DNA of 10,746 bases, from assembly GCA_041623475.1 (NCBI GenBank), contig JBFJWU010000087.1:1-10746 (forward strand). The letters run 5' to 3'. The stretch is from JBFJWU01 sp041623475 [NCBI: bacterium]. Its GTDB lineage: Bacteria > J088. The notes beneath the pieces were generated by a model, which saw only the letters and a list, made by a program, of their open reading frames with translations, was not told where the DNA came from and made no database searches. Shown here one piece after another: positions 7,412 through 10,746 of this stretch (positions are counted from its first letter, which is position 1; every line of letters begins with the position of its first letter). The position numbers were made by a program, and so were the translations under genes.

Positions 7412-8499
7412 GCGCCGGTAACGCTGTCCACCGGATAAAAGATTGACACCGGGCCCGAACGGCCCCGGACCTTGTCAATGTCGGCCCGGTTGCAATCAAC
7501 CCAACCGGCGATGCGGTCGCGGGTTTCGCTGTCCAGCAGGATCGGCTGGCCGGCTTTCTTGGTTAACGATTCCAGCCGGGCGGCCACATTGACCGCATCT
7601 CCCAAAACGGTGTACTCGGAACGGCGTATGGATCCGATCGACCCGTGAAACACCTCGCCAGTTGCGATTCCAATACCCAGTTTCAACGGCGCCGTCAGGA
7701 ACTCTGGACGAACATCATTGTATGTCGCCAGATAGTCCACAATGGCCAGGGCACAGCGAACGGCGTTGACCGCGTCATCTCCCGATTCAATTGGCACGCC
7801 AAATGTCACCAGCAAGCCGTCACCCAGCAGCTTATTGACCGCACCCTGGTGCCCGTACACCAGGTCCATTACATCGGTCTGGAATTCGCTCAGGAACTCG
7901 GCAAATTCCTGCGGCTGAACCGATTCGGCAATTGCCGTGGAGTTTCGCAGGTCAATGAACATGATCGTCGCCACACCCTTGGTGCCGGACATTTCTGCAA
8001 CCGAATCCTCGGCAACGATTCGTTCAACCATGTCGCTTGAAAAGTATTGTGACAACTGTGTCTTTTCTTTTTTGAGACGCGCATTCATCGCCACTAACTG
8101 GCGTCGATTGCGACAATCCTCCAGCAGGCGCCGTGTTCGCAGGACGAGTTCCTTGACACGTATTGGCTTCAGGACGTAGTCTGACGCACCCTTTTCCAGG
8201 CACGAATCGATTGCGTCTGCAGAATTGTCGCTGGACACCATCATCACGTGGGTGTCCCGGCAGTCCGGATTGTTCTTCACCTCCCATAGCACATCGATCC
8301 CGGACAGGCTGCCCAGATGCAGGTCCTGGATGATCACATCGGGATGCCATTCGTGTGCCAACCTGATCGCTTCGTGACCGTCGTTGGCGAATTTCAGGTG
8401 GGTCCCTTTCAGGTGATTCGTCAGCACCCGAACCAGGTAACGGCACGCGTCAAGGTCATCGTCGACAATCAGGACCCGGTTTAAACCACGGGTATCCAT
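7408..8499 (-). CDS. Response regulator with class IIIb adenylate/guanylate cyclase output
   Basis: A 363-aa cytoplasmic signalling protein. The receiver (about 7-125) has acidic residues D13-D15, phosphoacceptor D59 (IIQDLHLG), S89 at the Ser/Thr switch position and K111 (LKP). A charged helical linker (about 126-150) leads to LSQYFSSDMVERI (149-161), a common lead-in to bacterial cyclase domains. The cyclase domain has metal-binding D183 (FIDLRNST) and D227 (KLLGDG), purine-selecting K223 and T297, and transition-state N304 and R308 (NVAAR). All catalytic positions are filled. The Lys/Thr selector pair is the class IIIb signature, a subclass that includes bicarbonate-responsive adenylate cyclases, so cAMP is the likely product. 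It is last in a three-gene operon, 8 nt after cheX. Phosphorylation of D59 probably controls cyclase activity (inference). Confidence 0.92.
   Translation of the reverse strand: MDTRGLNRVLIVDDDLDACRYLVRVLTNHLKGTHLKFANDGHEAIRLAHEWHPDVIIQDLHLGSLSGIDVLWEVKNNPDCRDTHVMMVSSDNSADAIDSCLEKGASDYVLKPIRVKELVLRTRRLLEDCRNRRQLVAMNARLKKEKTQLSQYFSSDMVERIVAEDSVAEMSGTKGVATIMFIDLRNSTAIAESVQPQEFAEFLSEFQTDVMDLVYGHQGAVNKLLGDGLLVTFGVPIESGDDAVNAVRCALAIVDYLATYNDVRPEFLTAPLKLGIGIATGEVFHGSIGSIRRSEYTVLGDAVNVAARLESLTKKAGQPILLDSETRDRIAGWVDCNRADIDKVRGRSGPVSIFYPVDSVTGA
7442..7479. other. Imperfect stem-loop inside the 3' end of the cyclase gene, possible terminator for the plus-strand run
   Basis: ATTGACA (7442-7448) pairs exactly with TGTCAAT (7473-7479), and inside it CCGGGCC (7449-7455) pairs with GGCCCCGG (7461-7468) with one bulged C, around the loop CGAAC; ACCT is unpaired on the right side. 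It begins 30 nt after the plus-strand stop at 7411, where a terminator would be expected, but lies in cyclase coding sequence and lacks a T run. Termination activity is inference. Confidence 0.3.
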
Positions 8500-8507
8500 T
8501 GGTCAGG

Positions 8508-8987
8508 TCAACCGGATGCCGGCGTCCGGTTCTCGATACCGACGGCGACAATGGCCGATTCACCCTGCCAGGTAATGGGCAGAAGTACAGCGGGTATCGG
8601 TAGCGGCGGGCGAACAATATCCGGCTGTCCACCGATTACCACCGGGACGGATAAATGGACAATCGAATCAAATGCGGAACATGCAACGCCGGCCACCATG
8701 TTGGCGAATTCTCCTACCATGTCCAGGACATCATCTTCGCCAACGGCCCCTTCGCCCTCCTGGAGAACGCCCCTGACCATGTTTTCCAGGAAGGGACGAT
8801 CGCAGGTTACAAGTACGCAGCCACCCGCATTGCCGGACAGACCGACAATGCCTGTATAGTCCTGAACGATCAGGTCGGAAAAATGTTCGTAAGGCGCTCC
8901 AAATTCCGGACTGGTCCCGGTCATTGCCTGCCAGTGTTCCGCCAGGGCGACTTTTACCAGGTTTATGGACTCAGGATTGAATCCCAT
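8508..8987 (-). CDS. cheX: CheX-type CheY-phosphate phosphatase
   Basis: A 159-aa protein of the CheC/CheX/FliY phosphatase group. These proteins remove the phosphate from the aspartate of CheY-like receivers. The key signature is the helix GEFANMVAGVA (92-102), where E93 and N96 form the ExxN catalytic motif. Only one such motif is visible, and the length matches CheX rather than CheC with its two motifs. The flanking sequence (INLVKVALAEHW at the start, PITWQGESAIVAVGIEN at the end) has the family's alternating helix and strand pattern. The gene starts one base after the cheY stop and has a full AGGAGG site within the end of cheY, so it may be translated efficiently. Likely substrates are the adjacent CheY-like protein and/or the receiver of the cyclase (inference). 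No chemotaxis kinase is present nearby. Confidence 0.85.
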   Translation of the reverse strand: MGFNPESINLVKVALAEHWQAMTGTSPEFGAPYEHFSDLIVQDYTGIVGLSGNAGGCVLVTCDRPFLENMVRGVLQEGEGAVGEDDVLDMVGEFANMVAGVACSAFDSIVHLSVPVVIGGQPDIVRPPLPIPAVLLPITWQGESAIVAVGIENRTPASG

Positions 8988-8988
8988 C

Positions 8989-9354
8989 TCAGCCTCCTGC
9001 GGCGCGTCGGACCGCGTCTTTGATCTGGTCCGGTGTAAACGGTTTTTTGATAATGTCCTGGGCGCCCTGGGTCATCAGTTCCATGGTCAGTGACTCGTTC
9101 TGAACTGCCGTGATTACGATGACCGCCACATCTGGCCTCACCGCGCGAATCCGGGTCAGGACTTCAGTCCCCTCCATTTCCGGCATCGTCATATCAAGTG
9201 TAACGATATCCGGCAGGAACTCGCTGAATTTCTCGATCGCATCCCGACCGTCGCCGGCTGACGCAACAACGGTCACGTCCAATTCTGAAACATATTTTTC
9301 GATTGCCCGCCGAACGATACTTGAATCGTCGACTATCATCAGTGTTTTGCTCAT
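8989..9354 (-). CDS. cheY: Single-domain CheY-like response regulator
   Basis: A 121-aa protein consisting only of a receiver domain. All signature residues are present: D9 and D10 (IVDD), phosphoacceptor D54 (VTLDMTMPEMEG), switch T82 (IVITA) and K104 (KKPF). There is no DNA-binding or other output domain, so it works by protein-protein contact or as a phosphate relay or sink. It is the first gene of the operon cheY-cheX-cyclase, with a sigma-54-like promoter about 80 bp upstream. The start ATG is preceded by a weak GGGAAG-type site. Being next to a CheX phosphatase fits a CheY role, but no motility or chemotaxis gene lies in the window, so the symbol describes the family and not a proven chemotaxis function. 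Confidence 0.92.
   Translation of the reverse strand: MSKTLMIVDDSSIVRRAIEKYVSELDVTVVASAGDGRDAIEKFSEFLPDIVTLDMTMPEMEGTEVLTRIRAVRPDVAVIVITAVQNESLTMELMTQGAQDIIKKPFTPDQIKDAVRRAAGG
8993..8998 (-). promoter_or_regulatory. Perfect Shine-Dalgarno site of cheX
   Basis: The minus strand reads AGGAGG 5 nt before the cheX ATG, inside the last codons of cheY. It is the strongest ribosome binding site found in this window, where most genes have weak ones, and fixes the cheX start. Confidence 0.75.
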
Positions 9355-9433
9355 TTTGGTCGCTTCCCGGTATCTATAACGTCAATCGCCTGGACATGAA
9401 TCGGCGGCAGAAAACTGCCCCACCACGATAAAA

Positions 9434-9450
9434 AGCAAGATTGCTGCCAT
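9434..9450 (-). promoter_or_regulatory. Sigma-54 (-24/-12) promoter candidate upstream of cheY
   Basis: The minus strand reads ATGGCAGCAATCTTGCT. It carries TGGCA and TTGCT with the invariant GG and GC exactly 12 bp apart, and fits 11 of the 14 defined positions of YTGGCACGRNNNTTGCW. Transcription would start near 9422 and give a leader of about 70 nt before cheY. A short hairpin (GGCAG/CTGCC, 9406-9419) would sit at the start of that leader. A sigma-54 promoter would need an enhancer-binding activator, which is not encoded in the window. Confidence 0.45.
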
Positions 9451-9526
9451 TGTCACCCGCTTTCATGATGCCACGCGATCACAATGTTGTTGCACATACG
9501 CAACCACAAAAGCGGTGGGGGTCACA

Positions 9527-9557
9527 AACTGGCACCGTGGCAGCCAGGGTGCCAGTT
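9527..9557. repeat. 31-nt near-perfect palindrome in the cheY/FecR divergent region
   Basis: AACTGGCACC (9527-9536) is the exact reverse complement of GGTGCCAGTT (9548-9557). Inside, TGGC (9538-9541) and GCCA (9543-9546) are also complementary around a central A at 9542. The only mismatch is the symmetric G/G pair at 9537 and 9547. There is no adjacent T run, so it is more likely an operator or a cruciform/leader element than an intrinsic terminator. Confidence 0.6.
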
Positions 9558-9653
9558 GCGCATCGTTCTGGACGCAGACAGGCACGCACAGTTAGCCCGT
9601 CCTGATATCGAAAGAATTCGACAAGTTCTGTCGCAACCGGGAATTCACGTCGC

Positions 9654-9659
9654 TATACT
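9654..9659 (+). promoter_or_regulatory. -10 box candidate for the FecR-like gene
   Basis: TATACT matches 5 of 6 bases of the sigma-70 -10 box and lies 34 nt before the ATG at 9694. At 17 nt upstream there is only a weak -35 (TCGCAA, 9631-9636), overlapped by the CGACA/TGTCG dyad at 9619-9633, which could be a repressor or activator site. Confidence 0.35.
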
Positions 9660-9693
9660 GTTGTTAATCAATTGCAGCTTTTTGGTTTTTCAG

Positions 9694-10746
9694 ATGTTTT
9701 CATCAAATTCGAAATACAACTGTCGCACGGCATCAGTTACTTTTGCGTTTGGACTGGCGATTGGCCTGGCCAGCGGGTGCTCCGACACCAGCCTGGCAGT
9801 CGTGCAATCTTATGAGAATCAAGTTCAACGCCGACCGGCGGGAACCGAGGCCTGGAAGCCAATTGTCGTCGACCAGAAGTTGTTTGAATTGGATCTGGTG
9901 GAAACCGCAGACCAGGCGGCCGTGCAAATCAAGTTTCACGGTGGCCGTAAGATTGACCTGGGGGCAAATTCGCGGATCCTGATCCAGAAGCCCGGGGGCG
10001 GCGACGGTACCGGATCGGATGTCCAGTTGGACACTGGCCAGATTGGTTTCCAGCCCGCACCGACAGCTGACAAACAGTCATTTCGCGTTTCCGCTGGCGA
10101 GGAACTGGTCGTCAATGTTGCCGACGGAACCGGAAGAATTGTCTCAAAGGGTGACAATGAAGTCAGGATCGCCCTGGACAGTGGCTCGGCAACCGTTGAA
10201 TCTGACCAGAAAGAGGTCCGAATTACGTCGACAGAGGATGGCGCAACCGTCGACGTCCGCAGGGACAAGGATATCCAGGTTGCGGTCCGTTCTGGTGCAG
10301 CCGAAGTCGAAGCCGGGGATACCGTCGTTGAGCTGCAGGAAAACGACGGTCTGGTCGTTGGCGAAACCGGCGAAGTCACATCGTTCACGCTGCCGGATCC
10401 ACCGACCCTTGCCGCCGGTCAGATTACGGAAACGTCAGACCGTGACATTGACCTGGGTGCTGTCAGGTTGGATTGGAAAGCAACGTCCAGTCTGGTTTCC
10501 GGATACCGTGTCCGGCTGTATGATGCCCTAACCAAAGGGCGACCGGTCAAGTCATTCGACCAATTCGACTTGAACCTGACGCTGGCCGGCATGGACCCCG
10601 GAGCGTACGTTTGGAATGTCGCCAGCCTTAACCCGCAGGGCGTTGCCGGGGCAGAAAGCGATTCGTTACCACTGACTGTTTACGATTTTGATGCGATTCC
10701 CGTCCCGTCAATGCTGTCACCGGCCGACAATGCCGAGATTGTTTTC
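9694..10746 (+). CDS. FecR-domain lipoprotein, C-terminus beyond the window
   Basis: The first 351 codons of a gene with no stop before the window end. The signal peptide has a hydrophobic core (about 13-26) and ends in the lipobox ASGC at C29. Residues 64-97 (ELDLVETADQ..., then IDLGANSRILI at 87-97) resemble the FecR core, in which a strand-rich module ends in LGxNSR. Further short strand repeats follow, each near a V-x-(4)-SG/TG-x-A/I-x-V pattern: 109-119, 156-169 and 193-205, suggesting a beta-helix-like array. Residues about 253-335 look like an Ig/fibronectin-type III fold (VRLDWKATSS...GYRVRLYD...PGAYVWNVAS). Such proteins are envelope lipoproteins, often found with peptidoglycan-binding or cyclase genes. 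No good ribosome binding site precedes the ATG. Exact function is unknown. Confidence 0.72.
   Translation, partial: MFSSNSKYNCRTASVTFAFGLAIGLASGCSDTSLAVVQSYENQVQRRPAGTEAWKPIVVDQKLFELDLVETADQAAVQIKFHGGRKIDLGANSRILIQKPGGGDGTGSDVQLDTGQIGFQPAPTADKQSFRVSAGEELVVNVADGTGRIVSKGDNEVRIALDSGSATVESDQKEVRITSTEDGATVDVRRDKDIQVAVRSGAAEVEAGDTVVELQENDGLVVGETGEVTSFTLPDPPTLAAGQITETSDRDIDLGAVRLDWKATSSLVSGYRVRLYDALTKGRPVKSFDQFDLNLTLAGMDPGAYVWNVASLNPQGVAGAESDSLPLTVYDFDAIPVPSMLSPADNAEIVF

Larger units (their letters stand above)
9355..9693. other. Divergent intergenic region between cheY and the FecR-like gene
   Basis: About 340 bases without a gene. It contains the sigma-54 candidate for cheY, a 31-nt near-perfect palindrome (9527-9557), a smaller dyad GTTGC-N6-GCAAC (9487-9502), a 5-bp dyad CGACA/TGTCG (9619-9633) and a rightward -10 box. 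The density of dyads suggests regulator binding sites serving one or both genes. Confidence 0.6.

Noticed and set aside
9360-9400. A TATAGA box close to cheY as a sigma-70 promoter
   Set aside because: It would leave about 10 nt of leader and has only a poor -35; the sigma-54 candidate upstream is better.
9527-9557. Additional sigma-54 sites within the 31-nt palindrome (TGGCACC...GC on both strands)
   Set aside because: GG and GC are 12 bp apart, but the -12 element lacks TTGC; the match follows from the palindrome itself.

Overview
The window comes from a moderately GC-rich Gram-negative bacterium. Evidence for this is the set of type II (lipoprotein) and Sec signal peptides, frequent GTG/TTG starts, a good sigma-54-type promoter candidate, and a CheX/CheY pair beside a class III nucleotide cyclase. 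A proteobacterium or a deltaproteobacterial-type lineage (Myxococcota/Desulfobacterota-like) fits, but nothing here fixes the phylum. There are no tRNAs, rRNAs, transposases or CRISPR arrays.

Layout. (1) Positions 1-36, minus strand: the first 12 codons of what looks like a response-regulator receiver domain running off the left edge. (2) 37-336: divergent intergenic region with a good minus-strand sigma-70-like promoter, a 9-bp hairpin in that gene's leader, and a plus-strand extended -10 candidate. (3) 337-7411, plus strand: a run of envelope proteins. They are a UshA/SoxB-type 5'-nucleotidase, a secreted YVTN/YncE-like beta-propeller (4-nt GTGA overlap with the first gene), a 66-aa membrane-anchored helical protein, a large lipoprotein fusing a YVTN propeller to an alkaline-phosphatase-superfamily phosphoesterase, and a 562-aa lipoprotein of no recognised family (8-nt overlap with the fusion gene). 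(4) 9354-7408, minus strand: a tight signalling operon of CheY-like receiver, CheX-type phosphatase, and a receiver-class IIIb nucleotide cyclase fusion. Its last gene meets the envelope run tail to tail with overlapping stop codons. (5) 9355-9693: divergent intergenic region with a sigma-54-like promoter pointing to cheY, a 31-nt near-perfect palindrome and a sigma-70-like -10 pointing right. (6) 9694-10746, plus strand: the N-terminal 351 codons of a FecR-domain lipoprotein cut by the window end.

How the genes may work together (inference). The envelope run combines two unrelated phosphoester hydrolases with two related propellers and two lipid-anchored partners, suggesting a periplasmic or outer-membrane phosphoester/nucleotide scavenging assembly. 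The minus-strand operon looks like a phosphorelay output that makes a cyclic nucleotide (probably cAMP) and includes its own aspartyl-phosphate phosphatase. No histidine kinase or cAMP receptor lies in the window, so its input and target must be elsewhere.
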